Part shown: one piece after another, positions 54,018-61,105 of the stretch | Layout: each line of letters begins with the position of its first letter | Position numbering within the stretch: the first letter of the stretch is position 1 | Assembly (NCBI GenBank): GCA_905612355.1 | Contig: CAJQRU010000019.1 | Location: 1-64,000 of the forward strand | Source of the DNA: an uncultured Gammaproteobacteria bacterium | GTDB lineage: Bacteria; Pseudomonadota; Gammaproteobacteria; Arenicellales; UBA868 | Length of the DNA stretch: 64,000 nucleotides | Direction of reading: 5' to 3' | Notes under the pieces: generated by a model | What the model saw: only the letters and a program-made list of their open reading frames with translations | Databases searched by the model: none | What the model was told of the DNA's origin: nothing | Made by a program: the position numbers and the translations under genes

Positions 54018-55349
54018 ATGCCTAAGACATCCACCGGATTCCTGAAGTCGCTTGATGACAGGATCGAAGGCATATTGAATGCTTGTACGGCGTGTGGGGA
54101 TTGCGTTTCTATTTGCCCTACGCTGCAAGGCGCTAACATCGAGGTCACCGATCCCAAAGGCATTGCAACGGGTGTGCTTGATATTTTACGGGATAACGGC
54201 GTGGGCCTAGACGCGTCTAGGCAATGGGCCGCTGCGTGTTGCGGAACTGGCGCGTGTCTGACGTCTTGTAGCTACGGCATTAATCCCCGCTTCATGCTAT
54301 CGATGGCGCGTCGCGTGATGAAGGAGGATACCCCGGAGGAAGATCGGCGGGTAGCGGGGAAAGAGGCGTTTAAGGGTATGACTCGCGGCGTGCGTGTCCT
54401 GTCACGACTTCAGCTTGCACCCGACTTGTTGGAGCGTCTGAGCCCATCTTCCCATCCGACACTCACAGAGCCACCGGACCTGATTTTCTACACCGGGTGT
54501 AATTTACTGAAAACACCACATATCGGCCTGTTGTGCCTCGATGTTCTGGATCGTTTAGATATCAGTTACGAAGTCTATGGTGGGCCGGCCAATTGCTGTG
54601 GCTTCTTTCAGTTGGGTGCCGGTGATATGGCCAGCGCCGGTCGGCTGGGATTTAAGACGATCGAGCGGTTCGCACAAACCAAGACCGCGGAAGTACTCTC
54701 GTGGTGTCCCTCCTGCCATCTGATCTTCGGAGAAACACATCTACCGAGCAGCGAAGCCGAACTCAAGGCCAAACCGTCGTTCGATATGACGATGTTCGCA
54801 GTCTATTTGTCCCGCCATCTAGATGCATTGCAGCCGATGATGACCAATCCGGTAAATAAACGTGTCGCATTATGCGATTTTGCGGTGGCGGAAGAAGTCA
54901 GCAAAGGGGTAGTAGCTATTCTCTCGTGCATACCTGGCATTGAAGTCATTGATCTTGGCATTGATCGCATCGCTTATACACTCATCGCAACTCGGTCTAT
55001 ACCGGAACATGGGAAAAGTATGCTGGCTAAGTCGTTGCGTGCGGCTGAGGATGCTGGCGTCACGACGCTGGCTGGAGTTTATCATTCGGACCACCGCGAG
55101 CTCAGCGCTCATGAGGGCGCCTGGCCGTACGAGATTGTCAACTTTATGGAACTGATCGGTGAGAGTATGGGAATCACGCACGTCGATTTGTTCAAGCGTC
55201 TAAAACTAATGCAGGATGTTGATGCTATTTTGGACGCGTCTCAGGAATATATTGACGACAACGAGCTCGATCTGGAAGAAGTCCGGGAAGTGGTTCTAAA
55301 GGATCTGCTGGGTGAACAGTTCTTACCGATCGATCGCAGTTGGCACTGA
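54018..55349 (+). CDS. Fe-S cluster and CCG-domain protein (heterodisulfide reductase/GlcF-like)
   Basis: 443-aa cytoplasmic iron-sulfur protein. The first ferredoxin-like motif has Cys23, Cys26, Cys29 and Cys33 (CTACGDCVSICP). The second is incomplete as compared with CxxCxxCxxxCP: ACCGTGACLTSC gives Cys74/75, Cys80 and Cys84, so a variant or three-Cys cluster is likely. Then one CCG domain of the HdrB/GlcF type has FYTGCNLLKTP and NCCGFFQLGAG. GAGGG precedes ATG 54018 by seven bases. No flavoprotein or membrane partner is adjacent, so the electron donor is unknown. Confidence 0.82.
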   Translation: MPKTSTGFLKSLDDRIEGILNACTACGDCVSICPTLQGANIEVTDPKGIATGVLDILRDNGVGLDASRQWAAACCGTGACLTSCSYGINPRFMLSMARRVMKEDTPEEDRRVAGKEAFKGMTRGVRVLSRLQLAPDLLERLSPSSHPTLTEPPDLIFYTGCNLLKTPHIGLLCLDVLDRLDISYEVYGGPANCCGFFQLGAGDMASAGRLGFKTIERFAQTKTAEVLSWCPSCHLIFGETHLPSSEAELKAKPSFDMTMFAVYLSRHLDALQPMMTNPVNKRVALCDFAVAEEVSKGVVAILSCIPGIEVIDLGIDRIAYTLIATRSIPEHGKSMLAKSLRAAEDAGVTTLAGVYHSDHRELSAHEGAWPYEIVNFMELIGESMGITHVDLFKRLKLMQDVDAILDASQEYIDDNELDLEEVREVVLKDLLGEQFLPIDRSWH

Positions 55350-55659
55350 AAGCGATTAACTACCAAATCGTGTCGTCCGAGGAAAAGATGTCATCGGTAG
55401 ACAGCGCCCACAAAGTCAACAAGTTCACTGTGTTGGTGGAGTGTTTGCAGTCACTACCCGAACTTCCTCGCTAAATTGTCTGCTCTGGAGTGTGTATAGC
55501 TGCATCAGCATTCGTGGGTCTTTATATCCCGTGATGTTGGCTACTTCTGCAGGGTTTCAGATTTTCTTGCATAGCCTTCTGGTCTCGACTCCCTAACAGG
55601 AATAAGATAGCGGTAGGAAAATAATGATTCCAAGAAAAAATTAGATCTGGAGACAAATT
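55350..55659. other. intergenic region, 310 bp
   Basis: Contains the integrase-fragment at 55454-55552 on the minus strand; the remainder shows no coding or regulatory signal I can support. Confidence 0.5.
55454..55552 (-). pseudogene. tyrosine-recombinase C-terminal fragment (remnant 2)
   Basis: Minus-strand translation PAEVANITGYKDPRMLMQLYT matches the region before the catalytic Tyr of phage-type integrases (VA-ITGHKDPRMLMRYTHL). One base is missing directly after, and the following DNA aligns with the tail seen in the other fragments. Several base changes and a frameshift mark it as a remnant. Confidence 0.6.
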
Positions 55660-55953
55660 ATGAGCAAATTCAGTAATGTGGTTCGGTTCAAGGTTAAGCC
55701 GGAGTGTGTTGATGACTTCCTTAAACACTTTTCTGATTTGCCGTCTTATGAGGGACTCCTTAGTCAAATATTGATCAACACGGGTGCGCAAAAGTATTGT
55801 GGAGTGGGTTTGTGGGAATCAGAAGATGCTGTGGTTGAGGCAAGGCCGGCAATGATTGCTTCGCTTGATATGCTACGCCACATGCTGGACCAAATCTCAC
55901 CGGAGATGGGGGTTACGGATGCAGTATCTGGCCCCGTTGTGGTTGATCGTTAA
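55660..55953 (+). CDS. antibiotic biosynthesis monooxygenase (ABM) domain-like protein
   Basis: 97-aa dimeric alpha-beta barrel protein of the ABM type: N-terminal strand KFSNVVRFKVKPECVDDFL, middle GLWESEDAVVEARPAMIASL helix, and final VSGPVVVD. GGAG lies seven bases before ATG 55660. Such proteins act as small monooxygenases or heme-degrading factors, but many have no known role. Single gene. Confidence 0.75.
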   Translation: MSKFSNVVRFKVKPECVDDFLKHFSDLPSYEGLLSQILINTGAQKYCGVGLWESEDAVVEARPAMIASLDMLRHMLDQISPEMGVTDAVSGPVVVDR

Positions 55954-56437
55954 CGGTTTAACCGAACTTTCTCGCTAAATCCTCTGCTTTTAGGTGGGTG
56001 TAGTGTCTTAGCATCTGTGGGCGGTTATGGCCTCAGCACCGGTAGTGGAATATAGTAGTGGTATGAAGCAGTTTACTGGCACTGCTGTTATCACTGTTTT
56101 TCGTGATGCCTCTTATGGGCGTCTGAAGCGCATTCCGCGACGTATTGGGATGCGTTGACTGCAGAAGGAATTATTGACTTAGTTAAGAAGGAACAAATGG
56201 CATTACCACAGTTAAGGAAGGCAAGAAATACTATCCATACAGCAGTTTCGTTTAGATGAATGGGTTGGTTTCTTTTGCTCATGTTTTTTACGACAAGTGA
56301 CCTTGGTGCGTAGGGTGCCATGTGGTTCAATTGCTTTAGGGGGATTGATCCAGACGCTGATTCCCCCTCCCATAATCATTCAGGTCTGACGTTACATGCT
56401 CACATTAACCACTTTTAAATCAATATGAGGCTACCTG
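55954..56437. other. intergenic region, 484 bp
   Basis: Holds the integrase fragment at 55958-56032, a plus-strand stretch near 56100-56260 that reads plausibly in one frame (SATYWDALTAEGIIDLVKKE) but is broken by stops, and a small hairpin (AGGGGGA with TCCCCCT) at 56338-56368. No intact gene. Confidence 0.45.
55958..56032 (-). pseudogene. tyrosine-recombinase C-terminal fragment (remnant 3)
   Basis: Minus-strand frame GHNRPQMLRHYTHLKAEDLA then RKFG and TAA, the cleanest of the four integrase tails: it keeps the catalytic-Tyr helix, the C-terminal helix and the natural stop. A TGA directly upstream closes the frame, so only the last 24 codons survive. Confidence 0.65.
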
Positions 56438-56602
56438 ATGGTAAAATCCAACTACACGTTTGAGAAACGGCAAAAAGAGTTGGCTAAAAAGAAGAAGAAA
56501 GAAGAAAAACGTCTAAAGAAACTGGCCACAACTGCCGGGAATGATCAAGCCGATCAAGCCCAATCAGACAAGGATACACCTAATATTAGTGGTGACGTTT
56601 GA
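56438..56602 (+). CDS. Lys-rich small protein (cold-shock-gene neighbour)
   Basis: 54-aa hydrophilic protein starting MVKSNYTFEKRQKELAKKKK. Similar small basic proteins with a SNYTFEKRQKELAKKKKKEEK core are often encoded beside CspA genes in proteobacteria; their function is unknown to me. GAGG is seven bases before ATG 56438. The basic first half is helical and could bind nucleic acid; the tail is acidic. The csp gene follows 95 bp later on the same strand. Confidence 0.8.
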   Translation: MVKSNYTFEKRQKELAKKKKKEEKRLKKLATTAGNDQADQAQSDKDTPNISGDV

Positions 56603-56697
56603 TCTAGACACATGAGAATTTCACTATTCCCATTTAGAAGTGGTGACTTCAATATGGGATTCCAATTCCTTCACCGAAACAAAGTAGGGTAAGTAAC

Positions 56698-56904
56698 ATG
56701 GCAAAGGGTACAGTAAAGTGGTTTAACACAGACAAGGGCTTCGGATTTATTGCTCCGGAAGATGGTGGTAAGGATCTGTTTGTGCATCATTCCGAGATTC
56801 AGGCGGGCGGCGGATACGCAACGTTGAGCGATGGTCAAGCCGTTGAATTCGAAGTCGGTCAGACTGAAAAAGGCCCATGTGCAAAGCAAGTTATTGGCGT
56901 TTAA
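56698..56904 (+). CDS. CspA-family cold-shock protein
   Basis: 68-aa single-domain RNA/DNA-binding protein. RNP1 is [11 protein letters not shown]2 is LFVHHSEI, and the opening [16 protein letters not shown] is standard. AGGG lies eight bases before ATG 56698. Chaperones mRNA or acts as antiterminator in the cold. A terminator hairpin follows at 56968. Confidence 0.97.
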   Translation: MAKGTVKWFNTDKGFGFIAPEDGGKDLFVHHSEIQAGGGYATLSDGQAVEFEVGQTEKGPCAKQVIGV

Positions 56905-56967
56905 GCTATAACGAATAACACATTGGCATAGTAGTGAAGTTTCTAGACTCACTACTACTCACATATC

Positions 56968-56999
56968 AAAGGGGTCATGTATTACGATGTGACCCCTTT
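56968..56999 (+). terminator. rho-independent terminator after csp
   Basis: A 10-bp perfect stem (AAAGGGGTCA and its complement) with a 12-base loop, followed by ATTTG. It stands about 65 bp after the csp stop. Confidence 0.75.
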
Positions 57000-57111
57000 A
57001 TTTGACTGCTTGAGTACAGTAGTTAAATAGACACCGTAATATGGGTTCTGTGGGGAAGGATCAACGCCACGGCGTGTACCTTGCTATGCGATATGCCAAT
57101 CCTCTTGGCAA

Positions 57112-57156
57112 TCACCCCAACTTTCTCGTTAAATCTTAGCGAAGCTGTTTTGGCGG
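57112..57156 (-). pseudogene. tyrosine-recombinase C-terminal fragment (remnant 4)
   Basis: Minus-strand DNA again ends with the integrase tail: QLR, then a stop in place of Glu, DLTRKLG and TGA. Only about 14 codons match, but the pattern LxxxDLxRKxG-stop and the DNA similarity to remnants 2 and 3 support a common origin. Confidence 0.5.
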
Positions 57157-57206
57157 GTGAACAAGGGCCCCCCAAAGCCCTGATTCAGTAAAAAGATCGT
57201 ACGAGA

Positions 57207-58529
57207 ATGGCATCTATGGCTAACCACGTAACGCTGGGCACCGCTTATCGGTTTTTTATGCCCCTGATCCTGATGACTGAACTCAATATGATTTCAAAGT
57301 CAGTGATCAATGCTGTATTGGCACGGTCGCCAGATCAGAGTGTGACCTTGGCCGCGTTTCACGTTGCTTTCACTCTTTATTTTGCGCTTTCGTCAAGTAC
57401 CGAAGTGGGGTCACTCATTACCCTGGCATACCTAAAGACGAAACGATCGCTAAGACCTGTCTTACGTTTCATGATAGTGATCGTTGCGGTGCCGTGGGGG
57501 ATAGCCCAGATGCTTGCGTTCACAAACTTGGGTGACTGGGTTTATGGGGGCATCTTTGGGGCGAGTCAAGAGGTCGTGTTACAGGCCAAAATTGCGACGT
57601 TCATTCTCTCGTTAAGTGCACCAATTCTGCTCATACGCTCGATCTGTTTTGGTCTGATCTTGATGCACCAACGTACTATATTTATTACCTATGCTACTTT
57701 AGTACGGTTTGTTTCCCTCGCGGTTTCCTTGATCTTGTTGCCCAGGTATTTTACCGGTGCCTCGATAGGGGCGGTTGCCCTGGTTGTGTGCATGACGGTG
57801 GAAATGATTGTCGCTCTGGCGTTTGCTCAAGGGCTATTTCGTGAGTTGCCCCGGGGTGGGGGCGATAGTACTTCCGACCCAGTCTTCTGGCGGCAGTGGC
57901 GTTTTTCTTGGCCCCTGATGTTGAACGCATCATCGGAAATGGGTGTGGTAGTTGCGATTAGTATTTTTTTGGGCAGGCTGGCCAATCCCGATCTTGCTTT
58001 GGCTGCGTTCAATATAATCTACAGCCTGGTCTGCTTATCGATGAGCCCAATGCGCAACCTGATGCAGACGGCACAAGCGATCGTCAAGTCCATAAACGAT
58101 CGGCGGCCACTGTTCGTCTTCGCTCTGCATTTGATAATCTTTTTTGGTCTGGTTGGTATCGTTCTGTTTCATACCCCGCTGGAAAAGTTTGTTTTGGTTG
58201 ATTTAATGGGGCTGCAAGTCGAGCTTAGGTATTACTGTCTACCTGCCTTGAAACTCGCATTTCTAATGTCTGTTGCATGGGCCTACTCGGCACTCTTCCG
58301 TGGGTTGTTAGCGGGTGTGAAAAACACCACGATGCTTGCAGTTTCCGGACTCTCGCGGATTGCTGTGGCGGTTCTGGTTTGCAGTATTGGGATCGGTATG
58401 GCTCAAGTCAGTGGCCCTGTGATTGGCATTGTTGGCTGGATGGCTGGCTACGCGTTGGAGGCCACATTACTTGCTATGCATTTAAAGAGTCTGGATCGGC
58501 GGCAGGGCAAAGGATCACCGGACCGGTGA
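57207..58529 (+). CDS. MATE/ANK-like (MOP superfamily) membrane transporter
   Basis: 440-aa membrane protein with about twelve hydrophobic helices. The opening GTAYRFFMPLILMTELNMI, the helix AFHVAFTLYFALSSSTEVGSL and internal two-fold layout fit the MOP exporter superfamily and look nearest to the progressive-ankylosis-like branch. Function unknown: drug, citrate-like or lipid-linked substrates are possible. ATG 57207 has no strong ribosome-binding site. The gene stands alone between integrase remnant 4 and a terminator-like hairpin. Confidence 0.75.
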   Translation: MASMANHVTLGTAYRFFMPLILMTELNMISKSVINAVLARSPDQSVTLAAFHVAFTLYFALSSSTEVGSLITLAYLKTKRSLRPVLRFMIVIVAVPWGIAQMLAFTNLGDWVYGGIFGASQEVVLQAKIATFILSLSAPILLIRSICFGLILMHQRTIFITYATLVRFVSLAVSLILLPRYFTGASIGAVALVVCMTVEMIVALAFAQGLFRELPRGGGDSTSDPVFWRQWRFSWPLMLNASSEMGVVVAISIFLGRLANPDLALAAFNIIYSLVCLSMSPMRNLMQTAQAIVKSINDRRPLFVFALHLIIFFGLVGIVLFHTPLEKFVLVDLMGLQVELRYYCLPALKLAFLMSVAWAYSALFRGLLAGVKNTTMLAVSGLSRIAVAVLVCSIGIGMAQVSGPVIGIVGWMAGYALEATLLAMHLKSLDRRQGKGSPDR

Positions 58530-58592
58530 TAGAACTTGTAAGATGTTTCTAAATCAAACGGGTATTTGGTGGTTATTCCTGAATAAGATTAG

Positions 58593-58640
58593 CTGCGACA
58601 CCTGATATGTGGTTGATGCATGAATGTCGCAGTTTTCTCT
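58593..58640 (+). terminator. candidate terminator after the MATE-like gene
   Basis: An 8-bp stem (CTGCGACA and TGTCGCAG) with a long 24-base loop is followed by TTTTCTCT. The long loop makes this weak; it overlaps the candidate -10 box of the next gene. Confidence 0.35.
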
Positions 58641-58645
58641 ATAAT
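58640..58645 (+). promoter_or_regulatory. candidate -10 box for the PEP-mutase/ICL-family gene
   Basis: A perfect TATAAT about 130 bases before the ATG at 58771. No good -35 at 16-18 bases; TTGATG is 21 bases away. It would give a leader of about 120 nt. Confidence 0.4.
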
Positions 58646-58770
58646 GCGTTTTAGATAAGGATGGTTACTAAAATTCTGACGTTTCCATGTATCTCCAAGA
58701 GATACCACGATATCCATCGGGTCTGAGATCAGAAACATCTATTGATATAGTTTTAGGAGATATTAAAAAC

Positions 58771-59634
58771 ATGCGCGCAACATCAAAAATGAGAAAACTT
58801 CTTTCCGGGGATGGACTTGTGATTGCCGGGGGCGTGAATGATGCTTTAGGGGCTAGGATCATGGAAGAAGCGGGCTATGAGGCGATCTACGTATCCGGGT
58901 TCTGTGTTGAGGCTAGTTTTGGTTACCCGGATACTGGGATGTTGACGATGACGGAATTTACCGATCGGGCAGCATCAATCGTTGCGTCTACTGCCTTGCC
59001 AGTACTTTGTGACGCTGACACCGGTTTCGGCAATGCTGTGAATGTGGTCAGGACCACTCAGCAGTTTGAAAGGGCCGGAGTTGCGGGCATCCACTTGGAG
59101 GATCAATTGATGCCTAAAAAATGTGGTGCGTTCGCAGGCAAACAACTCATCCCTAAATCTGAAATGATCGGTAAGCTTCATGCAGCATTGGATTCACGGA
59201 TAGACCCCGATTTCCTGATCATTGGAAGAACTGATGCGATCAATATGGCAGGCGGTCTCCCTGAGACAATTGAGCGCGGCTCTTCTTATCTGGAAGCGGG
59301 CTGTGATCTGTTATTGGTTACTGTTCCCACGTCGGAAGAGCAGGTGCGAGGAATCTGTGAGGCGTTTCCTGGGCAGGCAGTCCTGACCATTAATGAATCT
59401 GGCGTATCTCCTGCACTACCTTTCCCAAAGTACGAAGAATATGGGCTAAAACTTGGGCTGGTCACGCTCAGTCTGACTTTCGCAGCGATTACTGCAATGC
59501 GTACAGCTGCGAGGGACATACTTAAAGATCAGGATATTAGTCAAGTGATGGCTCGAAACGATAATTGGGATAGCATTCTCGAACTAGTAGGGTTTTCTCA
59601 CATCAATGAGTTATCAGAGAAGTATCAGTCCTGA
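58771..59634 (+). CDS. isocitrate lyase/PEP mutase family protein
   Basis: 287-aa TIM-barrel lyase. Metal-site residues Asp81 and Asp83 are in LCDADTGFGN, the acidic pair in HLEDQLMPKKCG (Glu110, Asp111), and the flexible-loop motif is MPKKCGAFAGK, where methylisocitrate lyases have a KRCGH-like version. The His of that motif is Ala or Phe here, so the reaction may be another C-C lyase (oxaloacetate decarboxylase-like or dimethylmalate lyase-like). ATG 58771 has AGGAGA ten bases upstream; an upstream start at 58687 is not favoured. It converges on the MmgE/PrpD gene with 17 bp between. Confidence 0.88.
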   Translation: MRATSKMRKLLSGDGLVIAGGVNDALGARIMEEAGYEAIYVSGFCVEASFGYPDTGMLTMTEFTDRAASIVASTALPVLCDADTGFGNAVNVVRTTQQFERAGVAGIHLEDQLMPKKCGAFAGKQLIPKSEMIGKLHAALDSRIDPDFLIIGRTDAINMAGGLPETIERGSSYLEAGCDLLLVTVPTSEEQVRGICEAFPGQAVLTINESGVSPALPFPKYEEYGLKLGLVTLSLTFAAITAMRTAARDILKDQDISQVMARNDNWDSILELVGFSHINELSEKYQS

Positions 59635-59651
59635 GAAAGGGCTCGCCTTGG

Positions 59652-61025
59652 CTAGCTTGATGTCTGACAGTGGACAAGACCAACCAACTCACAGGCCAGG
59701 TCAATGAGTGAAGAGGGGTCTTTTGCATCGTCTAACAATTTAATATTGTCGACCAGCATTTTAAATGCATGTTCTGGGATTTTCATCTCTCTGGAAATAA
59801 CTTGGACCATTTCAATGGCGGATTCCCAATTTAAATCGTAAGCGTCCTGAGGCGTTTCCTCCCGCCAGTGCAGTGTTTGGCCATCCGCGAGGGTTAGATA
59901 AAGTTTTGGCTGATACCGTTGACAATCAGTGTCTGGTACTACATGAATTCGATCCAATAATCCATTGATGCCAGGATCATGAAATCTGTTCATGCCCTCA
60001 TAACTGACTTCTCCCGCTATCCAGGCCAATCCTGCACAAAAAGATGCGCTCATAATTGTTTGGGGAAATGCCTCAAATGGTCCTTTATATTGGACACCAA
60101 AGAATTCTGCCTCGAAAGGGTGCATATGTATTTGTAATTTCTTTAGTGTCAGATCGTCTATTTTTTCCCTAAGTTCGATCACTCCCCGGATTATTCCCCG
60201 ATGAAACTGGCATACTGGATAAGGTTTCATGGCGACATTCATGAATTCGTACTTTTTGCCTAGTTCATCGACCAAGCGCTGATCATATTGTTTTTCAGTG
60301 CTACTAAAAGCTCTATAAAATCCTGCCGGACCGTGCAACGTCTCCCGTGACGCAGTGATTCCTGCTTTAGCATAAGCTGCGGCACGAACCCCCAGTTGCG
60401 CGGCAGTTCCCGCGTGCAGTACGTATTCCTCTGTTCCCCCATTTACGAATTCTCTTAAGCCTGAAGCATAGTTCGCGGCTAATCGCAGAGCATTGGTAGT
60501 TTCGGTGACGTTTAATGACATCAGGCGTGCGGTCGCTGCAGCCGCGCCAAAAACGCCATAGATCGATGTTGTCCGAAATCCCCGCGCGCTAGCATCGGAA
60601 GCGTGATCACGCCCTATACGTAACGCCGTCTCGTACCCGACAATAGTTGATGCAAGCACATCGGCACCCGATTTCGCCTCTTTTTCGGAGATGGCCAACA
60701 CCGCAGGTAACACTGCGACCCCTATATGCCCGGCTGGATGGGCATCTTCCTGGAGACGCGTATGCATTAAAGCGCCGTTGGCGATAACGGAGTTATCTAC
60801 ACTACAGAATCGCCCATCGAACAATCGTCGGGCATCAGATTGGTTTACTGACTCAAGAAGATCTAATGCCGCAACTATTTTTGAAACGGCTCGCGATGGT
60901 GCACCACCGATACCGATGACAATGCCATATAGAATGGCCGCTTTTGCTTTTTCTACGACAAAAGGTGGATAGTCGGAATAACGTGATTCAACGACGAAGC
61001 GTGAAAGTTGATTGAGTTTATCCAT
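59652..61025 (-). CDS. MmgE/PrpD family protein
   Basis: 457-aa protein of the 2-methylcitrate dehydratase (PrpD)/cis-aconitate decarboxylase/immune-responsive fold. Segments such as NGALMHTRLQEDAHPAGHIG near residue 85 and MKPYPVCQFHRG near 275 are family-typical. ATG 61025 is used; a TTG at 61040 would add five residues. It follows hyuA by 80 bp on the same strand and converges on an ICL/PEP-mutase family gene, a pair that recalls the methylcitrate pathway, but neither prpC nor prpB is clear. Substrate unknown. Confidence 0.87.
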   Translation of the reverse strand: MDKLNQLSRFVVESRYSDYPPFVVEKAKAAILYGIVIGIGGAPSRAVSKIVAALDLLESVNQSDARRLFDGRFCSVDNSVIANGALMHTRLQEDAHPAGHIGVAVLPAVLAISEKEAKSGADVLASTIVGYETALRIGRDHASDASARGFRTTSIYGVFGAAAATARLMSLNVTETTNALRLAANYASGLREFVNGGTEEYVLHAGTAAQLGVRAAAYAKAGITASRETLHGPAGFYRAFSSTEKQYDQRLVDELGKKYEFMNVAMKPYPVCQFHRGIIRGVIELREKIDDLTLKKLQIHMHPFEAEFFGVQYKGPFEAFPQTIMSASFCAGLAWIAGEVSYEGMNRFHDPGINGLLDRIHVVPDTDCQRYQPKLYLTLADGQTLHWREETPQDAYDLNWESAIEMVQVISREMKIPEHAFKMLVDNIKLLDDAKDPSSLIDLACELVGLVHCQTSS

Positions 61026-61105
61026 CGAATTCGCGTGCAACGCTGCTAAGCAGTTCGTGCAAATTCACGGTGACCAATATTGGCACACGTCCTGGTAGAA
61101 CAGGG

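Larger units (their letters stand above)
56905..57206. other. intergenic region, 302 bp
   Basis: Contains the csp terminator and integrase remnant 4. No gene. Confidence 0.5.
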
